A stretch of DNA of 64,000 nt from RHLJ01 sp963974345 (GTDB lineage: Bacteria > Bacteroidota > Rhodothermia > Balneolales > Balneolaceae), in contig CAXBBW010000004.1 in the NCBI GenBank assembly GCA_963974345.1, forward strand, positions 175,805 through 239,804, given 5' to 3'. The notes under the pieces are model-generated. The model worked only from the letters and a program-made list of their open reading frames with translations, did not search any database and had not been told where the DNA came from. A program made the position numbers and the translations under genes. How positions within the stretch are numbered: the first letter of the stretch is position 1; every line of letters begins with the position of its first letter. Positions 36,215 through 45,386 of the stretch are shown here, piece after piece.

Positions 36215-39200
36215 ATGAGTACCGAAATCCAACAAAACGGAAATTCAACAAACGGGAAGTCGTCGCCAAAAGGTGACAACAGGAAAGAGTTTTGGTTATC
36301 CAGCTTTTCCATAAATAACAGAATAAGTGTATTGGTGTTACTAGTTCTGGTTGCTGTAATGGGTATTGTGTCTTACCTCACAATTCCAAAAGAAAGCTTT
36401 CCAAGCATTAATGTTCCAAATATCTTTGTAGTTACAATCTATCCAGGGGTTTCGCCTGAGGATATGGAAAGCTTGGTAACTAGAAAGCTGGAAGATGAGT
36501 TAGGAAATATATCTGAAGTTAAAGAAATGACTTCAACTTCTTCAGAAGGATACTCTAACATTAATTTAGAGTTCGACCCAAGTGTGGATATTGAAGATGC
36601 GCTACAAAAAGTACGAGAAAAGGTCGATTTGGCTAAACCGGAACTACCCGAAGATGCTGAGGAGCCGACAGTACAGGAGATTAATTTTTCTGAGTTCCCA
36701 ATTATGAACGTTAACCTTTCGGGGGAATATGACGAAGTTATACTGAAAGAGATAGCGGAAGATCTTCAAGATAAAATTGAGACGATACCATCAGTATTGG
36801 GTGTTGATCTTACGGGTGGCTTAGAAAGAGAGGTTCAAGTTGATGTAGATCTTGCTAAAATGAAATACTATGGTATAACATTTGGCGATATTATTACCGC
36901 AATTTCACAGGAGAATGTAACGATTCCAGGTGGAGATATTTCGGTTGGAACTAAGAAGTTTTTACTTCGTGTGCCAGGCCAATATGATGATACTGCTCTG
37001 TTAGAAGACATCGTAGTAAAAGGGGAAAATCAAAGCCCGATATATGTAAGAGATGTAGCTAAAGTTACATTTGGGTTCAAAGAGCGTGAAACATATTCAG
37101 AGCTTGGAACTGCACCAGTTATTACTCTTGGTGTTAAGAAACGTACAGGCGAGAATATTTTAGATACTGGAGAACGTACTAAAGCAATTCTTGAAGAAGC
37201 ACTTCCTACCTTGCCTCCAACAACAACATATACGATTACCAACGACCAAAGTGTTCAAGTAGTGAGTATGGTAAGTAATCTAGAGAATAATATTATTTCT
37301 GGATTGATATTAGTAGTTGGAGTATTACTCTTCTTTCTTGGTGTGAAGAACTCATCATTTGTTGGGATTTCAATTCCCCTCTCTATGTTTTTGTCCTTCA
37401 TTATACTTTCTGCGGTTGGAATCACCATGAATATGATTGTACTATTCTCTTTGATTCTTTCTTTAGGAATGTTGGTTGATAATGCCATTGTAGTGGTGGA
37501 GAATATTTATCGATATCTAGAAGAAGGGTACGATAATTTCGAAGCTGCTAAGAAAGGTACGGGGGAAGTTGCAATCCCAATTATTGCTGGAACAATGACA
37601 ACTATCGCTGCTTTTGCTCCTATGATTTTCTGGCCGGGTATTGTAGGTCAATTTATGAGTTATCTTCCAAAAACATTGATTATTACACTAGCAAGTTCAT
37701 TATTTGTTGGATTGGTAATTAACCCAGTAATCTGTGCACTTTTTATGAGTGTGGAAGGAGAGGAGAAAAAGGCTACTCTGACCAGAGATGGTAAAATGAT
37801 AGTAATCTTTTTCACTTCAGCAATTTTAGTAATCTGGATATTAATATCAGGATTAGTCTCAGGTATTTCAGCTGCTTCAGATAATCCTGAGTTATTTGTT
37901 TCTGCTTTTATAGGGGGGATGCTAACACTTTCTAAGACTCTATTGATGCTTGTTATATTAGGTCTAGTCTTTTGGATACTAAATAAAGTTGCTTTGGCAC
38001 CTATTGGTCGTTGGTGGCAGAAAGATGGCTTACAAAAAGTGATTGATAAATATGAACAAACGCTTGTTTGGTCTCTTGATCATAGAATTAGTACGATAGT
38101 AATGTCAGTGGTAGTTTTGCTATCAAGTTTTGCAAGCTGTATAGCATTTAATCCAGGAACAGAATTTTTTCCAGAAAATATTCCTCCTCAAGATGTTTAT
38201 ATCCAAATTGAGACTCCAATTGGTTCTGATGTACAATTCACTAAGAGCATTGTTAACGAAGTACGAGATCGAGTTCAGAATCTACCAAATATTGTAGATG
38301 TTACTAGTATTCTCGCAACTTCTGGTGCAAGTATAACCTCTGATCCTGGAGCTGGCGGTGGTGGTAATTCTCCTCATAAAGGAACCGTTGCACTAAACTT
38401 TGTTGATTTCCAAGAACGTGAAGGTGATGTATTCGAAGCTATGGAGTTTTTAAGAAATCACATGACGGAGAATATAGTTGGAGCAAAAATCACAGTTGAG
38501 AAACCTGCAGATGGACCACCAACAGGGAAGCCAATCAACTTGGAGATTTCCGGTCCTAACATGGATCAACTAAGTAGTATTTCAAATATGATACTTTCTG
38601 TTTTAGAAGCAGATTCTGTGTTTGCAAAAATGGATGGGTTAGATTCAAATTTACCAGAAGCTAGACCAGAGGTAAGAGTAGAAGTTGATCGTGAAAAAGC
38701 GGCGCTTTATGAATTGAATACCAATGTTATTGGGATGACGATCCGTCAAGCAATAAACGGTGTCGAAGCTTCAAAATTTAGAGATGGCAAAGAAGAGTAT
38801 GATATCATTGTTCGATTAAGCAATGAATATAGAGATGATATGAGTACACTTTCTGATCTAACTATTTTTCATGAAGGCAATCAAATTCCATTATCAGAAG
38901 TAGCAACGTGGGAAGTTAGTGATGGATTGGGTGGTATTAATCACAAAGAATCAGTCCGTGTTATTACCATTAGTGCAGATGTTAGATCCGATTACCAAGC
39001 AAACGCTGTTTTAGCGGAAGTTCAAGGTGTACTAGAAAATTACCTTCAAAGTTTACCTGCAGGATATAGCCATAACTGGACAGGTCAACAACAAGAACAA
39101 GATGAGTCGTTCGAGTTTTTAGGAATCGCGTTTTTAATCGCATTATTCTTGATTGCGTTCATCTTAGTATCACAGTTTAACTCGGTAGCAAAACCGTTGA

Positions 39201-39787
39201 TTATTCTAAGCTCGGTAATAATGTCGATGGCCGGTGTATTTTATGGCTTAGTAACTTTCCAAATGGCATTTGGGTTAATGGCATTCTTAGGGATTATTTC
39301 ACTAGCTGGAATTGTGGTAAATAACGCAATTGTATTAATCGATTATGTAGATATTCTTCGAGAACGAGATGGATTGAATTTACGAGATGCACTTATTCAA
39401 GGTGGGAAAGTGCGTTTCCGTCCAGTAATTCTTACCGCTACAACTACTGCTTTAGGACTTGTTCCCTTAGCAATAGGGTTTAACTTTGATTTTATAGTGT
39501 TAGTTGCGCATCCTCTTGAGTTTTTCTCAAATCTACATTCCTATATTTATATGGGTGGTGAACAAGCTGCATGGTGGGGCCCGATGGCAATAGCAGTTAT
39601 TGTTGGGTTATTATTCGCTACCGCACTAACGTTAATTTTGGTTCCAGTGCTTTACAGTATTATTGAAAGAAGCCGTAGAGGATTGAACAAAGTGATGTTT
39701 GGAAAAGAAGAGCCAGGTATCGTTAAAGATCAAAGTGCTTTGAATAATAGAAATAACGCTACAAAAGAATTAGAAGCGGCTATTTAA
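36215..39787 (+). CDS. RND efflux transporter permease, extended form
   Basis: 1190 residues, about 150 longer than AcrB. Proton-driven inner-membrane pump. Seen: N-terminal helix, porter domains, the helix-4 motif LVDNAIVVVENI (D422; the second Asp of the usual DD pair is N423), LAGIVVNNAIVLIDYVD in helix 10. Extra length includes two hydrophobic segments between helices 6 and 7 (about 525-595) and an aromatic-rich insertion before the last helix (about 1090-1125, with IYMGGEQAAWWG). Such extensions are common in Bacteroidota-type RND pumps. Substrate unknown. A strong terminator follows. Confidence 0.94.
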   Translation: MSTEIQQNGNSTNGKSSPKGDNRKEFWLSSFSINNRISVLVLLVLVAVMGIVSYLTIPKESFPSINVPNIFVVTIYPGVSPEDMESLVTRKLEDELGNISEVKEMTSTSSEGYSNINLEFDPSVDIEDALQKVREKVDLAKPELPEDAEEPTVQEINFSEFPIMNVNLSGEYDEVILKEIAEDLQDKIETIPSVLGVDLTGGLEREVQVDVDLAKMKYYGITFGDIITAISQENVTIPGGDISVGTKKFLLRVPGQYDDTALLEDIVVKGENQSPIYVRDVAKVTFGFKERETYSELGTAPVITLGVKKRTGENILDTGERTKAILEEALPTLPPTTTYTITNDQSVQVVSMVSNLENNIISGLILVVGVLLFFLGVKNSSFVGISIPLSMFLSFIILSAVGITMNMIVLFSLILSLGMLVDNAIVVVENIYRYLEEGYDNFEAAKKGTGEVAIPIIAGTMTTIAAFAPMIFWPGIVGQFMSYLPKTLIITLASSLFVGLVINPVICALFMSVEGEEKKATLTRDGKMIVIFFTSAILVIWILISGLVSGISAASDNPELFVSAFIGGMLTLSKTLLMLVILGLVFWILNKVALAPIGRWWQKDGLQKVIDKYEQTLVWSLDHRISTIVMSVVVLLSSFASCIAFNPGTEFFPENIPPQDVYIQIETPIGSDVQFTKSIVNEVRDRVQNLPNIVDVTSILATSGASITSDPGAGGGGNSPHKGTVALNFVDFQEREGDVFEAMEFLRNHMTENIVGAKITVEKPADGPPTGKPINLEISGPNMDQLSSISNMILSVLEADSVFAKMDGLDSNLPEARPEVRVEVDREKAALYELNTNVIGMTIRQAINGVEASKFRDGKEEYDIIVRLSNEYRDDMSTLSDLTIFHEGNQIPLSEVATWEVSDGLGGINHKESVRVITISADVRSDYQANAVLAEVQGVLENYLQSLPAGYSHNWTGQQQEQDESFEFLGIAFLIALFLIAFILVSQFNSVAKPLIILSSVIMSMAGVFYGLVTFQMAFGLMAFLGIISLAGIVVNNAIVLIDYVDILRERDGLNLRDALIQGGKVRFRPVILTATTTALGLVPLAIGFNFDFIVLVAHPLEFFSNLHSYIYMGGEQAAWWGPMAIAVIVGLLFATALTLILVPVLYSIIERSRRGLNKVMFGKEEPGIVKDQSALNNRNNATKELEAAI

Positions 39788-39811
39788 AGCAAAAAGGATT
39801 CAAATTTTTGA

Positions 39812-39843
39812 AAAGCCTGCTTTGTTAATAAGCAGGCTTTTTT
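39812..39843 (+). terminator. Rho-independent terminator of RND operon
   Basis: Perfect 11-bp stem (AAAGCCTGCTT / AAGCAGGCTTT), 7-base loop, followed by Ts. It closes the TetR-TolC-adaptor-RND run. Confidence 0.9.
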
Positions 39844-39895
39844 ATTTTAGAAAAGCTTTATCTTTCCAAAAAAATAAGAACCGAACTTTAATCCA

Positions 39896-40303
39896 TTGAT
39901 TCAAAGAATTCAAACCGTTTTCCTAGTACTCGCAATAACCTGTAACCTTTCAGTATACTTCACGCCTATTTACACCCGCGCAATGGAAGATCCTCAACAA
40001 TGGATTGGCTTTGGCTTGGCAATATCTTTAGTGGTTGCAGTACTATTATCAATCTATTCTATTTTTCTATTTACAGATCGAAAGAATCAAATTAATTGGG
40101 TAAAAAAAGCTGCATTATCAGAAGTAATAGCACTTGGGTTTTCTATAGGAGTATTTTTCTCACTCGGAGGTATTGGAATCTATCTTTGGGATGAAGCTAT
40201 TGGAACTGGATTAATTGTCTTAAGTTTCGCTTTTCAAATATTAGCTTTAAAATTCATAAATAAAGATGAAAAACTAGTTAAATCCATGGACCGAATCCGG
40301 TAA
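39896..40303 (+). CDS. DUF4293-family membrane protein
   Basis: 135 residues, four predicted membrane helices. The opening MIQRIQTVFLVLA is the signature of this Bacteroidota-type family of unknown function; it fits only if translation begins at the TTG at 39896, so a TTG start is proposed. Its stop overlaps the next gene's start (TAATG), coupling it with an EamA transporter. No function known. Confidence 0.85.
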   Translation: MIQRIQTVFLVLAITCNLSVYFTPIYTRAMEDPQQWIGFGLAISLVVAVLLSIYSIFLFTDRKNQINWVKKAALSEVIALGFSIGVFFSLGGIGIYLWDEAIGTGLIVLSFAFQILALKFINKDEKLVKSMDRIR

Positions 40304-41217
40304 TGGAACTATCGGAGCAGGAAAGTTTCTCGAAGGTAAAAGTATATTCACTACTCGCGTTCGGAATTACAGCCATAGGTTTTTCTCCAATTTTAGTAAA
40401 AGTAGTTACAAATGAATCTGCTTTTCTAGTAGCGGCAGTTAGAACAGTATTATCATTTTTACTTTTAATTCCAGTTTATTTCGCTTCAAGAAAAGATGCC
40501 CCAAAAAGAATGGTTTCGACCAAAGAACATATTTGGGTGGCAATTTCAGGTATTTTACTAGGACTTCATCTCATCTGCTGGATTTCCTCAATCTACTTTA
40601 CTTCAATTGCTTCGGCTTCGGTATTGGTTACTACTCACCCTATCATTTTAATAGTTATTGAGCGTTTCGTATACAAGTACAAATTCAGACCGATAATTTG
40701 GTTTGGAGTGTTAATTTCCTTTTCAGGATCTGTTGTACTTGGTTATGCAGATTCAGGAATCAAAGGAACGTACTCTAATCCAGTATTAGGAAACGGATTG
40801 GCGATTTTAGCATCGTTTATTTTTGCAGGATATTTTTTAATTGGAAACCGAGTGCGTCAAAATAGAAATTGGATCGACTATGTTTTTCCTGTGTATGGTT
40901 ATGCAGCAATAACCGCAGTAATAGCGTTGTTTATTGTTGAGGGAATATCATTCGAAATTACGGGGTTACTTTTTATAGTTGGACTTGGATTAGCCTTAGG
41001 ACCCCAGATTGCAGGTCATGGAGCATTAAATTATGCTGTTAAATATGTTTCCCCGACCTTGATAGCAACATTGATACTTTTCGAACCAGTTGCCTCATCT
41101 ATTATGGCTTTTTTCTTTTTTGGTGAAATTCCATTGTCACTTTCGTTTGTAGGGATGGCGATTATTCTTTTAGGAATTAGCCTTACATGGTCACGAAAGA
41201 AAGGAATAACAGAATAA
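40303..41217 (+). CDS. EamA-family DMT transporter
   Basis: 304 residues, ten predicted membrane helices in two EamA repeats; segments GITAIGFSPILVKVV and SASVLVTTHPIILIVIERF in the first half, ASFIFAGYFLIGNRVRQNRN and LIATLILFEPVASSIMAFFFFGEIP in the second. Metabolite exporter of unknown substrate. Overlaps the DUF4293 gene by one base (TAATG). Confidence 0.9.
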   Translation: MELSEQESFSKVKVYSLLAFGITAIGFSPILVKVVTNESAFLVAAVRTVLSFLLLIPVYFASRKDAPKRMVSTKEHIWVAISGILLGLHLICWISSIYFTSIASASVLVTTHPIILIVIERFVYKYKFRPIIWFGVLISFSGSVVLGYADSGIKGTYSNPVLGNGLAILASFIFAGYFLIGNRVRQNRNWIDYVFPVYGYAAITAVIALFIVEGISFEITGLLFIVGLGLALGPQIAGHGALNYAVKYVSPTLIATLILFEPVASSIMAFFFFGEIPLSLSFVGMAIILLGISLTWSRKKGITE

Positions 41218-41232
41218 AGTTAATTTTTAATT

Positions 41233-43698
41233 TTAAATACTTGCTTTAACTGAAACGAAGAAATTTCTACCAGGCCCCGAAAGACCAGAACTATATGGGC
41301 GATAACGTTGATCTGTAAGGTTTTCAATTCCTGCACTTAAAGTATAATCCTCGTTAAACTGGTACATTGTTTTTAAGTTTAGTGTATACCAAGAAGGAGC
41401 GTAATTATTTCGATTCTCATCCTTTGCGTAAATCTCATCTTTTCCTTGTTCTTCTACTGCTAAATCTTCAAAGCTTTTTTCCCCTTGGTAATTTGCATAA
41501 AGTTGAAGGATCAAATTACTCGCATTATAACTGAATCGGGTAGTACCGAATATAGGTGCGGCATGCCTAGAGGGACTTTTAGTTCCATCGTCCAACTCCT
41601 CTTCTCCCACTTGAAAATTAATATCTGAGGAGAGCTCAAAATTTGATGGAAGTTTCAAATTCATTCCAGCCTGAATGCCATAAACTGTAGCACGAGAGGC
41701 ATTTTGAATCGCTTGTACTGTACTAAACTGACCATCGTATTCGATTTCAAAAAGTCCATTTATCTGAAAGTCTCTTCTAACCAAAGCATTTCTGAGAATA
41801 GTGTAGTAACCAGTAAGATCAATTTTGACAAAATCGCCGAAGACTTTAGCGACTCCTACATCTAAATTATATGCATATTCAGCATTTAGATCAGGGTTTG
41901 GAACAACTACTGAGCCCGGCTCAGAATCAAATATTTTGCCCATATCATCTACATTAGGGGAGCGAAATGCAGTACCAAAATTTAAACTAAGAACTAATGA
42001 TGATATTGGTCTAAAAACGCCCCCAATACTTCCAGTTAAGGCGTTATTAGTAATATTAGTCTCAGAGAATGGGAAAGGATAAAAGGTTGTATCAAATACA
42101 GCATTTAAAATAAACTGATTGTATCGAATGCCAGTTTGCACTGTAAAATTTTCAGAGAATTTAAATTCATCGTTAACAAAAACTGCAATTGAGTGCCATG
42201 ATGATTTAGGATATCTAGTTGGACCAGGAACGGTGATTCTGGTAGAAATATCCTCGTCCTTACCAATTGAGTTCACATCATTAAGCACATACTCAAATCC
42301 ATAGAACACCTTGTTTCTAGTACTGGTTGATTTAGAGAAATCGATGTTGGCAGAATATGCGTCAACATTTTCAATGCGAATGCTTCTTAGGTCATCATTT
42401 AGAGAACGGTCTATTCTACTTTCCTCAAAATTTTGATAAGCGAGTCTAATAGTTGCTTGATCATATAAAGAAGTTTGAGCAAAATTATTTAGAGTAATGT
42501 TATTCATCATCCAAAGTTGGGGACCATAATCCCACTCTGCATATCTGGCTGTATCGTTACGTAAACGATTATGTCTATCATAACGTCCATAAGAAGAAGT
42601 CTCTGAAAAATGAAATGCATATTGGAAATCCCAATCCTCATTAGGTTTAAATCGTACTTTCTGCATTAGGTTTATTTGTGAATAGGCAGAAGGTTTTTGA
42701 ATTAATTCATTTTCCTGAGTAATAATCTGATCTACTCCATTCTGTCTACTAACATAGAATGGCTTCAAATAATCATCGGGGCCGTTTTTACCCTGCCTTA
42801 GATCATCAAAATTCCAAGAACTCAAACTGGTTATAAGTGCCCATTTTTGCCATCCAATATTAACATCAAAATGCCCTGTTTTTTCATTGCTAGCAGAGGA
42901 ATAACGTGCAACTGCTTTGCCCGAAATAAGGGGGTTATTTGCTAGTGATAACTGGGGATTAAGTGTTTGAAAACTCATTACTCCACCAATGGCATCACTC
43001 CCATAAATAACAGAACCAGGACCAAAAAGCACTTCGGTTTTTTCCAATGCAAAAGGGTCAATATTTATTACATTTTGAAGGTTTCCTCCTCGAAAAATTG
43101 CGGTATTCATTCGTATTCCATCTACGGTATAAAGGAGTCGATTAGTTGCAAAACCTCTAATCATTGGGCTACCTCCACCCTGCTGACTTTTCTGTATATA
43201 TACATTTCCAGAAATACCTAGCAAATCTGCAGTAGTTTGAGGGCTATAAAGGGCAGCTTTTTGAGGAGAAATAGTAATTATTTTCGAAGGGATATCAGAA
43301 GAATTTTGCCACCATCTTGTAGCCGAAACGACTACTTCATCCAAGTTTAGATTAGATTTTGAAAGAAAAACAATAAAACTATCAGCGACAATTTTCTCAT
43401 AACTTAGTATAATGGATTTATAACCTAGTGTCCGTATTTCAATATTCTCAAGGTTTTCAAATTTACTAATATCAGCCTGCCCCTCAGTATTTGTAATTGC
43501 ATGAATTTGTGAATTTTTACTCATTAAGGTTACTAGCTCAATAGGTCTACTCGTTTCTATATCTTTTATTGTAATTGTTTGTGAGAACAAAGAGGTACTC
43601 ATAGTAGTAACGAGCAATACGAAAAAAACCGTAAATGTAATTTTTGGATTTGAAGTAAGAAAAAAGGGGAAAAGACGTTTTTGTAGCTGTATTACCAT
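41233..43698 (-). CDS. TonB-dependent outer membrane receptor
   Basis: 821 residues: signal peptide, a carboxypeptidase-like beta-sandwich (about 38-118, TITNTEGQADISKF), plug domain (about 130-245, GGGSPMIRGFATNRLLYTVDG), then a 22-strand barrel ending in aromatic-rich strands (final RNFFVSVKASI). The barrel segment FRSPNVDDMGKIFDSEPG is like that in the hemoglobin/heme-type and related receptors, but the ligand is not proven. No adjacent uptake genes. Divergent from the MltF-like gene by 179 bp; a short inverted repeat AAGGA-N7-TCCTT lies at 43699-43715. Confidence 0.92.
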   Translation of the reverse strand: MVIQLQKRLFPFFLTSNPKITFTVFFVLLVTTMSTSLFSQTITIKDIETSRPIELVTLMSKNSQIHAITNTEGQADISKFENLENIEIRTLGYKSIILSYEKIVADSFIVFLSKSNLNLDEVVVSATRWWQNSSDIPSKIITISPQKAALYSPQTTADLLGISGNVYIQKSQQGGGSPMIRGFATNRLLYTVDGIRMNTAIFRGGNLQNVINIDPFALEKTEVLFGPGSVIYGSDAIGGVMSFQTLNPQLSLANNPLISGKAVARYSSASNEKTGHFDVNIGWQKWALITSLSSWNFDDLRQGKNGPDDYLKPFYVSRQNGVDQIITQENELIQKPSAYSQINLMQKVRFKPNEDWDFQYAFHFSETSSYGRYDRHNRLRNDTARYAEWDYGPQLWMMNNITLNNFAQTSLYDQATIRLAYQNFEESRIDRSLNDDLRSIRIENVDAYSANIDFSKSTSTRNKVFYGFEYVLNDVNSIGKDEDISTRITVPGPTRYPKSSWHSIAVFVNDEFKFSENFTVQTGIRYNQFILNAVFDTTFYPFPFSETNITNNALTGSIGGVFRPISSLVLSLNFGTAFRSPNVDDMGKIFDSEPGSVVVPNPDLNAEYAYNLDVGVAKVFGDFVKIDLTGYYTILRNALVRRDFQINGLFEIEYDGQFSTVQAIQNASRATVYGIQAGMNLKLPSNFELSSDINFQVGEEELDDGTKSPSRHAAPIFGTTRFSYNASNLILQLYANYQGEKSFEDLAVEEQGKDEIYAKDENRNNYAPSWYTLNLKTMYQFNEDYTLSAGIENLTDQRYRPYSSGLSGPGRNFFVSVKASI

Positions 43699-43877
43699 AA
43701 AGGAATTAATATCCTTAGTATAAAGTTATATGATTTATAAGGGTTTAGCGGCAGGATGATTAATTGTTACTAATGAATAACTAAAAACCGGACAAATACT
43801 CTTAAATTGTAGTTGCTCTAACGCCAGCATGTAAATTTAATTTTATAAAAATTAAGCTGAAGTTTAAAGCCTTTTTA

Positions 43878-45386
43878 ATGCTATTAAAAGATAACATATC
43901 GTTTAAAAATAAAAGAGCAGTAATAATTTTTTCTGTTTTATTTTTCATATCTGGTTGTGGGTTCGAATCAAAGAAGACTAAAACTATTGAATCCGAACTA
44001 CTCGGAGTTAAATTAGAAGAACCAATCAAAAGAGATTTAGCTGAGATCAAAAGAGGTGGCGTACTTAGAATGATAACAAGCTATAGTTCGGGTTCATACT
44101 TTTTATACCGAGGTATTCAAGTTGGTTTTGAATATGAACTTGTACGCGAATTTGCCAGGTTAAACGATTTGGCATTAGAAGTAATTATTCCTGCCCCAAA
44201 TGAGAACCCCTATGATTTATTAAATAGTGGCGCTGGTGATATTATTGCTGCAAATTATACAATTACAGAAGAGAGAGATGAGATTGTAAACTTTACTAGG
44301 CCTTACAACCTTGTTAACCAAATGGTTGTTCTTTCAGAAAATCTAGGATTTGAGCCAGAAAGCATTACAGACCTTGCGGGCATCCCAATCACTATTCGAA
44401 GAAATAGCTCTTATTTTTTGGAATTAAAAGCGCTTCAGGATGAGGGTTTTGATATTACTATAAACTTGGTTCCAGAAGAAATGGATACTGAGTCACTACT
44501 GTATCTAGTTGCAAATGGTACTTATGTCGCAACTGTAGCTGATGATAATATATATTCTGCAAGTAATAAATATATGGGAGGCTTAGTGAAAGGCCCAATG
44601 ATTGCCGAACGAGATGAAATTGCTTGGGCGGTTAGAGAAAACTCTACTGACTTAGAGTCAAGGTTAAATAGATTTCTCTATCAGCATTATAAATACGATG
44701 AAAATGGGGTTCCAAAAAGATCAGCTTTTCTTAATGTACTTAGAAAAAAATATTACGAAGGTAGTTCTCAAATTGAAGACTATTTCAGACCAGATTATCA
44801 AACACGCCAATATGGAAACATCTCGCCTTTTGATAGTTTGATCAAGAGAGTTGCTGGAGAGTTTGAACTTGATTGGGTTATGTTAACAGCCATCGCAGCT
44901 CAGGAATCAAAATTTGATCCCTATTCGGAAAGTTGGGCAGGTGCTAGAGGTATTATGCAGGTTTTACCAAGGTTTTCAGAAGTTGCTGAAGATTCCCTTT
45001 ACGTACCAGAGATCAATATTCGTGAGGGAGCTAGGATTATAAAAGATCATCTTGATCACTATACCTATATGGATTCCACAAATCAGTGGAAGGTAGCTTT
45101 AGCAACATATAATGCCGGAATGGGGCACGTTGCTGATGCAAGAAGACTTTCTATTGATCAAAATCAAAACCCCAATGAATGGGAAACGATTTCAGAATCA
45201 CTCCTAAAACTTATGCAAAGAAGATATTATCAAAATGCCCGTTATGGTTTTTGTAGAGGGATAGAAACAGTTCGATATGTAAACGAAATTATGAATCGAT
45301 ACAATACGTATCAGGCAATACTTGCGCTGGCAAACTCAAAAAATGACCGTATCTCTCCTGTTTTTGGGATCAAAACATTTAACTAA
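43878..45386 (+). CDS. MltF-like membrane-bound lytic transglycosylase
   Basis: 502 residues: lipoprotein signal with lipobox ISGC, a solute-binding (SBP_bac_3) domain (about 55-270) and a C-terminal SLT lysozyme-like domain (about 325-465) with catalytic Glu343 in AAQESKFDP, plus GARGIMQVLPRF and ALATYNAGMGHV. Cleaves peptidoglycan glycan strands with anhydro-muropeptide release; the front domain may sense muropeptides. Its 3' end overlaps the convergent PP2C gene by 8 bp. Confidence 0.93.
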   Translation: MLLKDNISFKNKRAVIIFSVLFFISGCGFESKKTKTIESELLGVKLEEPIKRDLAEIKRGGVLRMITSYSSGSYFLYRGIQVGFEYELVREFARLNDLALEVIIPAPNENPYDLLNSGAGDIIAANYTITEERDEIVNFTRPYNLVNQMVVLSENLGFEPESITDLAGIPITIRRNSSYFLELKALQDEGFDITINLVPEEMDTESLLYLVANGTYVATVADDNIYSASNKYMGGLVKGPMIAERDEIAWAVRENSTDLESRLNRFLYQHYKYDENGVPKRSAFLNVLRKKYYEGSSQIEDYFRPDYQTRQYGNISPFDSLIKRVAGEFELDWVMLTAIAAQESKFDPYSESWAGARGIMQVLPRFSEVAEDSLYVPEINIREGARIIKDHLDHYTYMDSTNQWKVALATYNAGMGHVADARRLSIDQNQNPNEWETISESLLKLMQRRYYQNARYGFCRGIETVRYVNEIMNRYNTYQAILALANSKNDRISPVFGIKTFN

